Part shown: piece by piece, positions 34,728-44,242 of the stretch
Position numbering within the stretch: position 1 is the stretch's first letter
Layout of the letters: every line of letters starts with the position of its first letter
Origin: Stutzerimonas stutzeri
GTDB lineage: Bacteria > Pseudomonadota > Gammaproteobacteria > Pseudomonadales > Pseudomonadaceae
Assembly: GCF_013522825.1 (NCBI RefSeq)
Contig: NZ_JAAMQZ010000033.1
Coordinates: 1 to 51,791, forward strand
Direction: 5' to 3'
Length of the DNA stretch: 51,791 nucleotides
The notes under the pieces: model-generated
Told to the model about the DNA's origin: nothing
What the model saw: the letters and a program-made list of their open reading frames with translations, nothing else
The model's database searches: none
Made by a program: the position numbers and the translations under genes

Positions 34728-35597
34728 TTAGTGTGCAGCCTCGGATCCATGATCCTCGTGCGCTGAGCTCAGGTACACCACGGTCAGAACCATGAAGATG
34801 AACGCCTGCAGCGGAATCACCAGGATATGGAAGATCGCCCAGGGCACATTCAGGGTCCACTGCACGTAGAACGGCAGCAGCGCGATGAGGATGAATACCA
34901 CCTCACCGGCGTACATGTTGCCGAACAGACGCAGAGCCAGGCTCAGCGGCTTGGTCAGCAGACCGAGGATTTCGAGGAACAGGTTGAACGGTACCAGCGA
35001 CCAGTGATTGAACGGGGTGAAGGCCAGTTCCTTGGTGAAACCGCCGACGCCCTTGACCTTGAAGCTGTAGAACAGGATCAGGATGAAGACACCGAGCGAC
35101 AGACCGAATGTGCCGTTAGGATCGGCGGTCGGTACGATCTTGAACGCCGGCAGGCCGAGCAGATGGGCGATACCCGGGATGTAGTCGACCGGGATCCACT
35201 TCAGGCTGTTCATCAGGAACACCCAGACGAAGATGGTCAGTGCCAGCGGAGCGATCAGCGCGTTGCGGCCGTGGAAAGTGTCCTTGACCACGCCTTCGAT
35301 GAACTCGACGCACATTTCGACGAAATTCTGCAACTTGCCCGGCACACCGTCAGTGGCCACCTTGGCGGCACTGCGGAACAGCAGGATGAAGAGGGCGCCC
35401 ATCAGCAGCGACCAGCCCATGGTGTCCAGGTGAACGGCCATGAAGCCCATGTCACGTGCTTCGATGCCGGTCTGGGCGATGGTCCAGGTGGCCTGATCGA
35501 CGACCGAACCGTCTGCGCGAACGTAGCCTGCCGGCAGTTTTCCGTAGGTCAGATTCTGCAGGTGATGCTGGATATATTCCGCCGGGGTACTCGCCAT
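34728..35597 (-). CDS. atpB: ATP synthase a subunit
   Basis: The 289-residue membrane protein has the proton half-channel region with the essential Arg in LSLALRLFGNMYAGEVVFILIALLPF. The start MASTPAEYIQHHLQNLTYGKL at 35597 has GAGG six bases ahead. A start six codons upstream would lack a ribosome site. Together with the c ring it forms the proton path of F0. It lies 14 bp after atpI. Confidence 0.96.
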   Translation of the reverse strand: MASTPAEYIQHHLQNLTYGKLPAGYVRADGSVVDQATWTIAQTGIEARDMGFMAVHLDTMGWSLLMGALFILLFRSAAKVATDGVPGKLQNFVEMCVEFIEGVVKDTFHGRNALIAPLALTIFVWVFLMNSLKWIPVDYIPGIAHLLGLPAFKIVPTADPNGTFGLSLGVFILILFYSFKVKGVGGFTKELAFTPFNHWSLVPFNLFLEILGLLTKPLSLALRLFGNMYAGEVVFILIALLPFYVQWTLNVPWAIFHILVIPLQAFIFMVLTVVYLSSAHEDHGSEAAH

Positions 35598-35611
35598 AAA
35601 CGCCTCAGTGC

Positions 35612-36022
35612 TCAATGCTTCGGATTAGTTTTCATCAGCAGGAGGGCGCTCGCTCCAGCGCCAAGAACCAGCACGTAACCAGCGAACAAGGCGGCTGGCT
35701 CCAGCGGTTCCACTCCCACAAACACCAGCGCAAACAACGCTGCTGCAAGAATCTGTTTACCCATCTCGCCAGCCCAGAAGGACTGCACGATTGCCCTGGC
35801 CGAGCGCGCGCCGTAATAGCGAAACGCCTTGAACGCGAAGTAGACATTGGCCAGTAGCGCTATCAGGCCGCCCAGCAACCCGGAGTAGCCGGCGACCATA
35901 CCAAAAAGCAGACCGCAGAACACAGCGGCAAACAGCCCGGTGAGTGCCTGCACTACCAGCACACGCACGACCGGCAGGCGATGCAAAGGTGTTCTGTTAC
36001 GTATATTCACCCGTACATCCAT
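35612..36022 (-). CDS. atpI: ATP synthase assembly protein AtpI
   Basis: The 136-residue protein has four membrane helices. The segment VAGYSGLLGGLIALLANVYFAFKAFRYYGARSARAIVQSFWAGEMGK is typical of proteobacterial AtpI. It is thought to help assemble the c ring and is not part of the finished enzyme. It is the first gene of the atp operon. The 122 bp between it and parB contain the expected promoter, although no clear -35/-10 pair was found by eye. Confidence 0.92.
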   Translation of the reverse strand: MDVRVNIRNRTPLHRLPVVRVLVVQALTGLFAAVFCGLLFGMVAGYSGLLGGLIALLANVYFAFKAFRYYGARSARAIVQSFWAGEMGKQILAAALFALVFVGVEPLEPAALFAGYVLVLGAGASALLLMKTNPKH

Positions 36023-36144
36023 CGCCAGGTAGCGCTGTTGCCAGCAATGACCGCAGTCAAAAAAGCGCGGCGAGTATAGGAGCAGGCCACTTCGCGTTCA
36101 ACCTTCAGGTAGCCTTTTCCAGCTGCCACTACATCTTTTTTGTA

Positions 36145-37017
36145 TCAGCGAATGTGCGCCAGTACACCCTGCAGCTCATCCAGCGAACTGTAGCGGATAA
36201 CCAGCTGTCCCTTGCCCTTCTCGCCATGCCTGATTTGCACCGGGGAGCCCAGCCGCTCGGCCAGTCGCTGTTCCAGACGCTGGATGTCCGGATCGCTTTT
36301 CGGATCGCTTTTCGTCGTTTGCTGAGCATTCAGCCATTGCCGCACGAGGGCCTCGGTCTGGCGCACGGTCATTCCGCGTGCGACAACATGCCGCGCTCCC
36401 TCTATCTGCCGTTCAGCCGGCAGACCGAGCAATGCGCGGGCATGGCCCATTTCCAGGTCGCCGTGAGAAAGCAGCGTCTTGATTTCCTCCGGCAGGGCAA
36501 TCAGCCGCAGCAGATTGCTGACGGTCACCCGCGATTTTCCCACCGCGTCGGCGACCTGCTGCTGGGTCAGCTGGAATTCCTGCTGCAAGCGCTGCAGCGC
36601 CACCGCTTCTTCGACGGGATTGAGATCTTCACGCTGGATGTTCTCGATCAGCGCCATGGCGATGGCGGCCTCGTCGGTGACATCACGTACCAGTGCCGGG
36701 ATCGTCTCCAGCCCGGCCTGCTGACTGGCACGCCAGCGGCGTTCACCGGCGATGATTTCGTAACGACCACCGCCAATGGCACGCACCACGATCGGCTGCA
36801 TCACACCTTGCGCTTTGATCGATTGCGCCAGTTCTTCGAGCGTCACCGGGTCGATATCGCGGCGTGGCTGGTACTTGCCACGCTGGATCAGATCGAGCGG
36901 CAGTTGCTGAAGCTCGCGCACATCGGCCTGAACGGCCTGCTCCTGCATGGCAGTGACGTTGGCACCACCGAGCAGGGCATCCAGTCCGCGTCCCAGGCCT
37001 CTTTTCTTGGTCGCCAT
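36145..37017 (-). CDS. parB: chromosome partitioning protein ParB
   Basis: The 290-residue CTP-dependent clamp protein has the N-terminal ParA-stimulating tail (KKRGLGRGLDALLGG). The parS/CTP-binding part contains GGGRYEIIAGERRWRASQQAGL and ENIQREDLNPVEEA, the helix-turn-helix lies around LTQQQVADAVGKSRVTVSNLLRL, and the C-terminal dimer domain ends the protein. It binds the parS sites near recF and gyrB described here and spreads along the DNA, which organises and separates the origin region. It follows parA by 9 bp. Confidence 0.97.
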   Translation of the reverse strand: MATKKRGLGRGLDALLGGANVTAMQEQAVQADVRELQQLPLDLIQRGKYQPRRDIDPVTLEELAQSIKAQGVMQPIVVRAIGGGRYEIIAGERRWRASQQAGLETIPALVRDVTDEAAIAMALIENIQREDLNPVEEAVALQRLQQEFQLTQQQVADAVGKSRVTVSNLLRLIALPEEIKTLLSHGDLEMGHARALLGLPAERQIEGARHVVARGMTVRQTEALVRQWLNAQQTTKSDPKSDPDIQRLEQRLAERLGSPVQIRHGEKGKGQLVIRYSSLDELQGVLAHIR

Positions 37018-37026
37018 GAAAATTCC

Positions 37027-37815
37027 TTATGCGGTTACGCTGCGGGCGGCACGCCGCTGGCGGCGCGACAGTTCGCCAGCCAGCGCCAGATAGGCCAGTG
37101 CGCCCTTGGATTGCTTGTCGTAGACCAGCGCCGGCATGCCGTGGCTGGGCGCTTCGGCCAGCCGCACGTTGCGCGGGATGACGGTGTCGTAGAGCTTGTC
37201 GCCGAAATGCGCCTTGAGCTGCTCGGTCACGTCGTTGGTCAGGCTGCTGCGCGGATCGTACATGGTGCGCAGCAGGCCCTCGATTTTCAGGCTCGGGTTG
37301 AGTGCCTGGCCGATGCGCTGGATCGAATTGACCAGATCGGTCAGACCTTCGAGCGCATAGTACTCGCACTGCATCGGAATGATCACGCCATCGGCGGCGG
37401 TCAGCGCGTTGATGGTCAGCATCGACAGCGACGGCGGGCAGTCAATGAGAATGTAATCGTAATTCTCGCGCACCGGCGCGAGTGCTTCGCGCAGGCGGTT
37501 TTCCTTGGCCGGCAGGTTCAGCAGGGCGACCTCGGCCGCCGTCAGGTCACGGTTGGCCGGCAGCAGCTGATAACCACCGTGCTCGGAAAACTGCATGGCG
37601 TCGACCAGGCTGCATTCGCCTATCAACACGTCGTAGATCGAATACTCCAGACTCAACTTGTCCACACCGCTGCCGGTGGTGGCATTGCCTTGAGGGTCGA
37701 GATCGATCAGCAGCACACGACGGCGTGTTGCCACCAGCGAAGCGGCAAGGTTGATGCAGGTGGTAGTCTTGGCGACACCGCCCTTCTGATTGGCGATGGC
37801 GAATACTTTGGCCAT
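37027..37815 (-). CDS. parA: chromosome partitioning ATPase ParA
   Basis: The 262-residue ATPase starts MAKVFAIANQKGGVAKTTTCINLAAS, which holds the deviant Walker A (KGGVAKTT). DYILIDCPPSLSMLTINAL is the Walker B region. It binds DNA with ATP and pulls ParB-parS complexes apart. The start at 37815 is set by the family start. The open frame extends upstream into rsmG without meaning. The stop of rsmG lies 19 bp ahead. Confidence 0.97.
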   Translation of the reverse strand: MAKVFAIANQKGGVAKTTTCINLAASLVATRRRVLLIDLDPQGNATTGSGVDKLSLEYSIYDVLIGECSLVDAMQFSEHGGYQLLPANRDLTAAEVALLNLPAKENRLREALAPVRENYDYILIDCPPSLSMLTINALTAADGVIIPMQCEYYALEGLTDLVNSIQRIGQALNPSLKIEGLLRTMYDPRSSLTNDVTEQLKAHFGDKLYDTVIPRNVRLAEAPSHGMPALVYDKQSKGALAYLALAGELSRRQRRAARSVTA

Positions 37816-37834
37816 GATCAGTGTCTGTCCGGGG

Positions 37835-38482
37835 TCATGAAGTGCGGCGCAGTATCGGCAGATGGCGCTGGCCTTGGCAACCGGGAACCTTGAGCACCAG
37901 GCAGCGTTCCAGCTGGAAATCCGCAGGCAGGGCCTGCAGTTCATCATCCGGCTGCACGCCTTTCATGGCCAGCCAGCGGGTCGTGCCATCACTCAGGTGA
38001 CGCGTCCAGTTGGCGAAATCCTCCAGCGAGCTGAAGGCTCGGGAAGTGATATCGGTAAAGGGCTGCTCGGGTTTGAACTGCTCGACGCGGCTGTGGATAA
38101 CCTCGACGTTGGCCAGCTTCAGTTCCAGCTTAGCCTGGGTCAGGAAACGGGTCTTCTTGCCGTTGGAATCGAGCAGCGTGAAGTGGCGCTCGGGAAACAG
38201 GATCGCCAGGGGAATGCCGGGCATGCCGCCGCCGCTGCCCACATCGAGCCAGCGTGACCCGCCGGGCTCTGCATGGGGCACCACGCTGAGGCTGTCGAGC
38301 AGATGCCGCGAAACCATCTCTGCCGGATCACGCACGGCGGTCAGGTTGTAGGCCTTGTTCCACTTGTTCAGCAGGGCCAGGTAACCCAGCAGCTGCTGTT
38401 GCTGGACTTCGCTCAGTTCGATACCCAGCTGCAACGCACCTTCGCGCAGTTCTGCTGCATGATTTGCCATGTCGGGACTCAT
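37835..38482 (-). CDS. rsmG: 16S rRNA (guanine-527-N7)-methyltransferase RsmG
   Basis: The 215-residue enzyme has the SAM-binding motif WLDVGSGGGMPGIPLAILFP and the conserved LNKWNKAYNLTAVRDPAEMVSRHLLDSL. It methylates G527 in 16S rRNA. Loss of it gives low-level streptomycin resistance in many bacteria. The start overlaps the mnmG stop as TGATG. A second start four codons later is possible. Confidence 0.96.
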   Translation of the reverse strand: MSPDMANHAAELREGALQLGIELSEVQQQQLLGYLALLNKWNKAYNLTAVRDPAEMVSRHLLDSLSVVPHAEPGGSRWLDVGSGGGMPGIPLAILFPERHFTLLDSNGKKTRFLTQAKLELKLANVEVIHSRVEQFKPEQPFTDITSRAFSSLEDFANWTRHLSDGTTRWLAMKGVQPDDELQALPADFQLERCLVLKVPGCQGQRHLPILRRTS

Positions 38483-40377
38483 CAGGCGCTCTGCTCCAGT
38501 TTCTGACCGGCACTGCGCTTTTTCAGATGAATCATCAACAACGACACGGCCGCTGGCGTGACACCGGGAATTCTCGATGCCTGCCCCAGGGTTTCGGGAC
38601 GCGCCAGGGACAGCTTGTGCTGGATTTCCTTCGAAAGCCCAGAGATTGCCGAGTAATCCAGCTCGGTTGGCAGCACGACATTCTCGCTGGCACGCAAACG
38701 GGCAATCTCGTCCTGCTGACGCTCGATATAACCGGCGTACTTGGTCTTGATCTCTACCTGCTCGGCCACCTGCGGATCGTCCACCATCACGCCCGTCAGC
38801 TCGACCAGGCTCTGATAGTCGATCTCGGGGCGCGCCAGCAGGTTCAGCAGGTTGTACTCATGGGTCAGCGGGGTACCGAAACGGGCCGAAATGGCCTCCC
38901 CCTGTTCGGTACCAGGACGCACCCAGGTTTCCTTCAGGCGCTGTTCCTCGCGCGCGATGCCTTCGCGCTTGCGCTCGAACGCCGCCCAGCGGATGTCATC
39001 CACCAGCCCCAGTTCACGGCCCTTTTCCGTCAGACGCAGGTCGGCGTTGTCCTCGCGCAGGATCAGTCGATATTCGGCGCGCGAAGTGAACATGCGATAG
39101 GGCTCCTGGGTGCCGAGGGTGATCAGGTCGTCGATCAACACCCCGAGATAGGCCTCATCGCGGCGTGGATACCAGGCGTCACGCCCCTGGGCACGCAAGG
39201 CGGCGTTGGTCCCGGCGAGCAGTCCTTGGACACCGGCTTCCTCGTAACCAGTGGTGCCATTGATCTGGCCGGCGAAGAACAGCCCGCCGATCACCTTGGT
39301 TTCCAGGCTGTGTTTCAGGTCGCGCGGGTCGAAGTAGTCGTACTCGATGGCATAGCCTGGCCGAACGATATGCGCATGCTCCAGGCCACGAATGCTCTGC
39401 ACGATCTGCAGCTGCACATCGAACGGCAGCGAGGTGGAAATGCCGTTGGGGTACAGCTCATGTGTGGTCAGGCCTTCGGGTTCGATGAAGACCTGGTGGC
39501 TGTCCTTGTCGGCGAAGCGGTGGATCTTGTCCTCGATGGAGGGGCAATAGCGCGGCCCTACGCCTTCGATGACACCGGAATACATCGGCGAGCGATCCAG
39601 ATTGGCGGCGATGATTTCGTGGGTGCGGGCATTGGTGTGGGTGATCCAGCAACTGACCTGCGGCGGATGCTGCTCGCGGTTGCCGAGGAAGGACATCACC
39701 GGCAGCGGTGTGTCACCGGGCTGTTCGATCATCACCGAGAAATCGACGCTTCGACCGTCGATGCGCGGTGGTGTGCCGGTTTTCAGGCGTCCCACGCGCA
39801 GGGGTTGCTCGCGCAGACGCTGCGCCAAAGCGATGGAAGGCGGATCGCCGGCACGTCCCCCGGAATAGTTCTGCAGCCCGATGTGGATAAGTCCGCCGAG
39901 GAAGGTCCCAGTGGTCAATACCACCGACTCGGAGAAGAAGCGCAGCCCCATTTGGGTGACCACGCCCCTGACCTGATCGGCTTCGACGATGAGATCGTCC
40001 GCCGCCTGCTGGAATATCCACAGGTTGGGCTGGTTCTCCAGCGTTTCGCGAACGGCGGCCTTGTACAGTATCCGATCAGCCTGGGCGCGGGTGGCACGCA
40101 CAGCCGGTCCCTTGCGACTGTTGAGTACACGAAACTGGATACCGCTCTTGTCGGTGGCAGTGGCCATGACACCGCCCAGTGCATCGATTTCCTTGACCAG
40201 ATGGCTCTTGCCGATACCGCCGATAGCAGGATTGCAGCTCATCTGTCCGAGCGTTTCCACATTGTGCGTTAGCAACAGGGTTTTCACGCCCATGCGCGCC
40301 GCTGCCAAGGCAGCTTCGGTACCGGCATGGCCACCACCGATCACGATGACGTCAAAACGGGAAGGGAAATCCACCAC
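38482..40377 (-). CDS. mnmG: tRNA uridine-5-carboxymethylaminomethyl modification enzyme MnmG (GidA)
   Basis: The 631-residue flavoprotein begins with the FAD loop VIVIGGGHAGTEAALAAARMG. It has the family signatures CNPAIGGIGKSHLVKEIDALGG and YLGVLIDDLITLGTQEPYRMFTSRAEYRL. With MnmE it modifies the wobble uridine of several tRNAs. The partner gene mnmE is the next upstream gene on the same strand, beyond the origin-like gap. rsmG is translated in coupling with it. Confidence 0.97.
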   Translation of the reverse strand: MVDFPSRFDVIVIGGGHAGTEAALAAARMGVKTLLLTHNVETLGQMSCNPAIGGIGKSHLVKEIDALGGVMATATDKSGIQFRVLNSRKGPAVRATRAQADRILYKAAVRETLENQPNLWIFQQAADDLIVEADQVRGVVTQMGLRFFSESVVLTTGTFLGGLIHIGLQNYSGGRAGDPPSIALAQRLREQPLRVGRLKTGTPPRIDGRSVDFSVMIEQPGDTPLPVMSFLGNREQHPPQVSCWITHTNARTHEIIAANLDRSPMYSGVIEGVGPRYCPSIEDKIHRFADKDSHQVFIEPEGLTTHELYPNGISTSLPFDVQLQIVQSIRGLEHAHIVRPGYAIEYDYFDPRDLKHSLETKVIGGLFFAGQINGTTGYEEAGVQGLLAGTNAALRAQGRDAWYPRRDEAYLGVLIDDLITLGTQEPYRMFTSRAEYRLILREDNADLRLTEKGRELGLVDDIRWAAFERKREGIAREEQRLKETWVRPGTEQGEAISARFGTPLTHEYNLLNLLARPEIDYQSLVELTGVMVDDPQVAEQVEIKTKYAGYIERQQDEIARLRASENVVLPTELDYSAISGLSKEIQHKLSLARPETLGQASRIPGVTPAAVSLLMIHLKKRSAGQKLEQSA

Positions 40378-40565
40378 GCACCTCGTGCCTGTTCATAGGG
40401 GGTTCTGGAAACGCGCAAGTATAGGGTTTCACGGACGCTGAAAGAAGGCTTCTGGATAAAAAATAACCAACGCGGTGGGCATGTTTACTGGCAAACAAAT
40501 ATAGAGATAAAGAAAGTAATTCTTTAAAGCTTATTTTTATGTTTATAAATGGTTCGGGTGTTTTC

Positions 40566-40574
40566 TGTGGATAA
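40566..40574 (-). promoter_or_regulatory. DnaA box, perfect
   Basis: TGTGGATAA is the reverse complement of the consensus TTATCCACA. It is the first box of the mnmG-side module and lies 24 bp after the start of TTTATAAATGG. Confidence 0.85.
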
Positions 40575-40681
40575 CCTCTGCAGGCCGTGTCTTTACTGGT
40601 CTACAGAAGATCTAAACCCGGTGCTGAAGCTGGGTGGAGACGGTGCGTAGCCCGTGAGCAGCCTGTGTATGGAAACGCTAT

Positions 40682-40690
40682 TTATCCACA
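40682..40690 (+). promoter_or_regulatory. DnaA box, perfect
   Basis: TTATCCACA, the second box, in opposite direction to the first and 116 bp from it. Confidence 0.85.
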
Positions 40691-40743
40691 GACGTTTTCA
40701 TGTCCTGGTTTATACCCCTTTTATGGACCGGGATCAGGTGGGC

Positions 40744-40752
40744 TTGTCCACA
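40744..40752 (+). promoter_or_regulatory. DnaA box, one mismatch
   Basis: TTGTCCACA, the third box, 62 bp after the second. The spacing is identical to the matching pair in oriC. Confidence 0.65.
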
Positions 40753-40884
40753 GGGCTCAGCATTGAATTTGGCTATGAATATTCCGGAGCGGAATGAAAG
40801 GGTTCGGATTTTCAACCAGGCACAGCCTGTCACGCCGTGCTCGTTGAAGCCGGCGTCGAGTTGGATCGATTACTGAGCTGCTGG

Positions 40885-42252
40885 TTATTTGCCGATACAG
40901 AAGCTGGAAAAGATTCGCCCCAGCAGGTCGTCGGAACTGAAGGCGCCGGTGATTTCGCCCAGGGCTTGCTGGGCCTGGCGCAGGTCCTCGGCCAGCAGTT
41001 CGCCGGCACCGGCGAGGGTCAGCTGGGCGTGGCCATGGTCGAGGTGCTGGCGGGCCTGGTGCAGTGCATCGAGGTGACGTCGGCGTGCGCTGAAGCCGCT
41101 TTCCGAGGTCTGCTCGTAACCCATGCAAGTCTTCAGGTGTTCGCGCAGCAGGTCGAGGCCGTCACTGGATTTGGCTGAGAGGCTGAGGGTGACGTGTCCA
41201 TCGTTGCAGACCTCCAGCGCCACCGGCTCACCGGACAGGTCGGCCTTGTTGCGGATCAGGGTGACGCGCGCCGGATCGGGACGCTGATCGAGAAATTCCG
41301 GCCAGAGTGCAAAGGGGTCAGTTGCTTCCGGGGCGGTGGAATCGACCACCAGCAGTATCCTGTCGGCTTCGCCTATGGCCTTGAGCGCGCGTTCCACACC
41401 GATCTTTTCCACCTGGTCCTGGGTATCACGCAGGCCAGCGGTGTCCACTACGTGCAGGGGCATACCGTCGATGTGGATATGTTCGCGCAGGATGTCCCGG
41501 GTGGTGCCGGCGATATCGGTGACGATGGCCGCTTCGCGTCCGGCAAGGGCATTGAGCAGGCTGGACTTGCCGGCATTGGGCAGGCCGGCGATGACCACCG
41601 TCATGCCTTCGCGAAGCAATGCGCCTTGTCCGGCTTCGCGCAACACTGTGGATAACTCGGCGCACACGCCCTCGAGCAATCCCAGCACGTGGCCATCGGC
41701 GAGGAAATCGATCTCTTCCTCGGGGAAGTCGATGGCGGCTTCGACGTAGATGCGCAGCTGGATCAGTCGTTCGGTCAGTTGATGGACGCGCCGGGAAAAC
41801 TCGCCCTGCAGTGAACGCACCGCATTGCGCGCGGCCTGGGCGGAACTGGCCTCGATGAGGTCGGCAATGGCTTCGGCCTGGGCCAGGTCCAGCTTGTCGT
41901 TGAGAAAGGCACGCTCGCTGAATTCCCCCGGACGGGCCAGGCGCACGCCCAGTTCCACGCAACGGTGCAGCAGCATGTCCATGACCACCGGCCCGCCGTG
42001 GCCCTGCAGCTCCAGCACGTCTTCGCCGGTGAACGAATGCGGGCCGGGAAAGAACAGCATCAGCCCTTCATCGATGACTTCGCCGTCATCGGCATGAAAC
42101 GGGCCGTAATGAGCATGACGGGCGATGGGCTCTCGACCGCTGAGGGTGATGGCCAGCGCTTTGGCGCGCGGTCCGGAAACCCGCACGACCCCGATGCCGC
42201 CACGACCCGGTGCGGTGGCGACTGCGGCGATGGTTTCGCGATCTTGGCTCAT
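40885..42252 (-). CDS. mnmE: tRNA modification GTPase MnmE (TrmE)
   Basis: The 455-residue protein has an N-terminal folate-binding domain (ETIAAVATAPGRGGIGVVRVSG), a GTPase domain with VVIAGLPNAGKSSLLNAL near residue 225 and DTAGLRDTQDQVEKIG, and the C-terminal CIGK that places the catalytic Cys. With MnmG it makes the cmnm5 group on wobble uridine. The start at 42252 is the family start. A hairpin terminator separates it from yidC. Confidence 0.97.
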   Translation of the reverse strand: MSQDRETIAAVATAPGRGGIGVVRVSGPRAKALAITLSGREPIARHAHYGPFHADDGEVIDEGLMLFFPGPHSFTGEDVLELQGHGGPVVMDMLLHRCVELGVRLARPGEFSERAFLNDKLDLAQAEAIADLIEASSAQAARNAVRSLQGEFSRRVHQLTERLIQLRIYVEAAIDFPEEEIDFLADGHVLGLLEGVCAELSTVLREAGQGALLREGMTVVIAGLPNAGKSSLLNALAGREAAIVTDIAGTTRDILREHIHIDGMPLHVVDTAGLRDTQDQVEKIGVERALKAIGEADRILLVVDSTAPEATDPFALWPEFLDQRPDPARVTLIRNKADLSGEPVALEVCNDGHVTLSLSAKSSDGLDLLREHLKTCMGYEQTSESGFSARRRHLDALHQARQHLDHGHAQLTLAGAGELLAEDLRQAQQALGEITGAFSSDDLLGRIFSSFCIGK

Positions 42253-42277
42253 GCGTCTCTCCAGGAACTGAAAAAGC

Positions 42278-42303
42278 AAAACGCCCCAATCAAGGGGCGT
42301 TCT
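42278..42303 (-). terminator. terminator of the rpmH-rnpA-yidD-yidC transcript
   Basis: On the minus strand AACGCCCC-ttgatt-GGGGCGTT is followed by TTGCTTTTT. It stands between the yidC stop and the mnmE start, so mnmE is probably read from a promoter of its own or by read-through. Confidence 0.85.
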
Positions 42304-42317
42304 GTTTACTGCGCAAG

Positions 42318-43994
42318 TCAGGCCGAGGCCGTGACCTGTCTCTCGATCTTGCGCGTAATGTACCACTGCTGTGCGATGGACAGGACGTTGTTGACCACCC
42401 AGTACAGGACCAGACCGGCCGGGAACCAGAGGAAGAAGAAGGTGAAGATGATCGGCAGCAGCTTCATCACCTTGGCCTGCATCGGGTCCGGCGGGGTCGG
42501 GTTCAGTTGCTGCTGGATGAACATGGTCACGCCCATGATGATCGGCAGGATAAAGAACGGATCCTTGATCGACAGGTCGGTGATCCAGAACATCCAGGGC
42601 GCCTGGCGCATCTCGACGCTTTCCAGCAGTACCCAGTAGAGGGCCAGGAACACCGGCATCTGCACCAGGATCGGCAGGCAGCCACCGAGCGGATTGATCT
42701 TCTCCTTCTTGTACAGCTCCATCATCGCCTGGGACATCTTCTGGCGATCGTCGCCGTGCTGTTCCTTGAGCGCCTGCATCTTCGGCGCCACGGCGCGCAT
42801 GCGTGCCATGGACCTGTAGCTGGCCGCCGAGAGCGGGAAGAAGATCAGCTTGATGATGATGGTCAGCACGATGATCGACCAGCCCCAGTTGCCGAGCAGC
42901 GTATGAATGGCGCTCAGCAGCCAGAAGATCGGCTGTGCGAGGAACCAGAGGAAGCCGTAATCGACGGTCAGGCGCAGGCCGGGGGAGAGTTCTTCGAGCC
43001 TGTCCTGGTCCTTGGGACCGGCATACAGGGTTGCCGCGATCTCGCCCTGGCTGCCCGGCGCGACGGCAATCGCAGAGCCGGTGAAGCCGATGATGTAGTT
43101 GCCCTGGCTGTCCTTGCGGGTCTGGACCTGGTTGGTCTGATCGGGCGAGGGAATCCAGGCGGTGACGAAGTAGTGCTGCAGCCAGGCGATCCAGCCACCC
43201 TCGACGGTTGCCCGGAAGTTCTTGTCATCCATGTCGCCCATGGACACCTTGGTGTAGGGCTCATCCTTGGTCCAGAGCGCGGCCCCCAGGTAGGTGGCCG
43301 TCCCGGTGGCGGTGCTGGAGGATGGATCGCCACTGCTGTCGCGCTTGAGCTGGCCGAACATGATGCCGGACCAGGGCTTCTCGCTGTGGTTGTCGATCAG
43401 ATAGCGAACTTCAAGGTTGTAGGTGCCGCGATCGAAGCTGAAACGCTTGATGTAGTCGACGCCGTCTTCGCTGTAGGTCAGATCGACAACCAGGCGATCC
43501 TGTCCTTCAGCCAGCTGATACTGCTGCTGTTCGCTGCTGTACAGCGGGCGGCCACTGGCCTTGTCCGGACCATCGCCGATCAGGCCGCTCTGGGCTTCAT
43601 AGATACGCTCGGCACTGCGCTCGAACAGCTGGAAAGGCACATCTGGGCGATCCTGGCGGCGTGGAAACTGCGACAGGCGCAGATCGACGATATCGCCACC
43701 ACGCGGGTCGATTGCCAGCTCCAGCACATCGGTAGTGACGCGGATCAGCTGGGAACTGGCCGGGGTTTCAGGCAGCGCACTGGCTTGCTGTTCGCTGGCT
43801 ACCACCGGGATGTCGCCTTGGGCGCCTTCGGTGCTGGCAGCGACCGGCATGTCGGATACCTGGGCCGCGGCATTTTGTGACTGGCGTGTCTCGTCAGGCA
43901 GGGCTGCCTGACCATAGTCCTGGTTCCACTGCAGAACCATCAGGTAGGCAACGATGGCCAGTGATACAAGCAGGATCGAGCGTTTGATATCCAT
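42318..43994 (-). CDS. yidC: membrane protein insertase YidC
   Basis: The 558-residue protein has the N-terminal membrane helix (RSILLVSLAIVAYLMVLQW) and a large periplasmic domain (about residues 40-350). The C-terminal insertase core has five helices (from GWSIIVLTIIIKLIFFPLS to LVLYWVVNNVLSIAQQW) with the family stretch PLGGCLPILVQMPVFLALYWVL. It inserts proteins into the inner membrane alone or with SecYEG; the ATP synthase c subunit, encoded nearby, is a well-known client. It begins two bases after the yidD stop. Confidence 0.97.
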   Translation of the reverse strand: MDIKRSILLVSLAIVAYLMVLQWNQDYGQAALPDETRQSQNAAAQVSDMPVAASTEGAQGDIPVVASEQQASALPETPASSQLIRVTTDVLELAIDPRGGDIVDLRLSQFPRRQDRPDVPFQLFERSAERIYEAQSGLIGDGPDKASGRPLYSSEQQQYQLAEGQDRLVVDLTYSEDGVDYIKRFSFDRGTYNLEVRYLIDNHSEKPWSGIMFGQLKRDSSGDPSSSTATGTATYLGAALWTKDEPYTKVSMGDMDDKNFRATVEGGWIAWLQHYFVTAWIPSPDQTNQVQTRKDSQGNYIIGFTGSAIAVAPGSQGEIAATLYAGPKDQDRLEELSPGLRLTVDYGFLWFLAQPIFWLLSAIHTLLGNWGWSIIVLTIIIKLIFFPLSAASYRSMARMRAVAPKMQALKEQHGDDRQKMSQAMMELYKKEKINPLGGCLPILVQMPVFLALYWVLLESVEMRQAPWMFWITDLSIKDPFFILPIIMGVTMFIQQQLNPTPPDPMQAKVMKLLPIIFTFFFLWFPAGLVLYWVVNNVLSIAQQWYITRKIERQVTASA

Positions 43995-43996
43995 GA

Positions 43997-44242
43997 TTAC
44001 TCGGTCATCGAAGATGAATTGGAGGTGTTGTTGGAAGGCACGGGATCATAGCCGCCCGGATTCCATGGATGGCAACGGCCAAGCCTGCGCAGGCTCAACC
44101 AGCCGCCGCGCAGCAGGCCATGGTTTTCAATGGCCTCCTGTGCATAGCAGGAGCAGCTTGGATAGAAGCGGCAATGGCTGGCCATCATGGGGCTGATAGC
44201 GTACTGGTAGATGCGAATCGGGATCAGGGCCAGTTTACGCAT
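43997..44242 (-). CDS. yidD: membrane protein insertion efficiency factor YidD
   Basis: The 81-residue protein has the family core YQYAISPMMASHCRFYPSCSCYAQEAIENHG and RLGRCHPWNPGGYDPVP. YidD lies at the inner face of the membrane and helps YidC. The start MRKLALIPIRIYQYAISP at 44242 overlaps the end of rnpA by eight bases, the usual arrangement. The upstream part of the frame belongs to rnpA. Confidence 0.94.
   Translation of the reverse strand: MRKLALIPIRIYQYAISPMMASHCRFYPSCSCYAQEAIENHGLLRGGWLSLRRLGRCHPWNPGGYDPVPSNNTSNSSSMTE

Larger units (their letters stand above)
40378..40884. other. mnmG-mnmE gap with an origin-like module
   Basis: This 507-bp gene-free stretch has an AT-rich part (about 40490-40552, ending TTTATAAATGG) followed by DnaA boxes TGTGGATAA (40566-40574), TTATCCACA (40682-40690) and TTGTCCACA (40744-40752). 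The order, direction and spacing copy those of oriC between rpmH and dnaA almost base for base (see findings). The mnmG promoter should also lie here. The last 130 bp up to mnmE show nothing clear. Pseudomonas has long been reported to have more than one replicating fragment in this region, which fits, but activity here is not proven. Confidence 0.75.

Noticed and set aside
40490..40560. AT-rich patch as a sign of transferred DNA
   Set aside because: It matches the unwinding region of oriC in place and design, so an origin module explains it.
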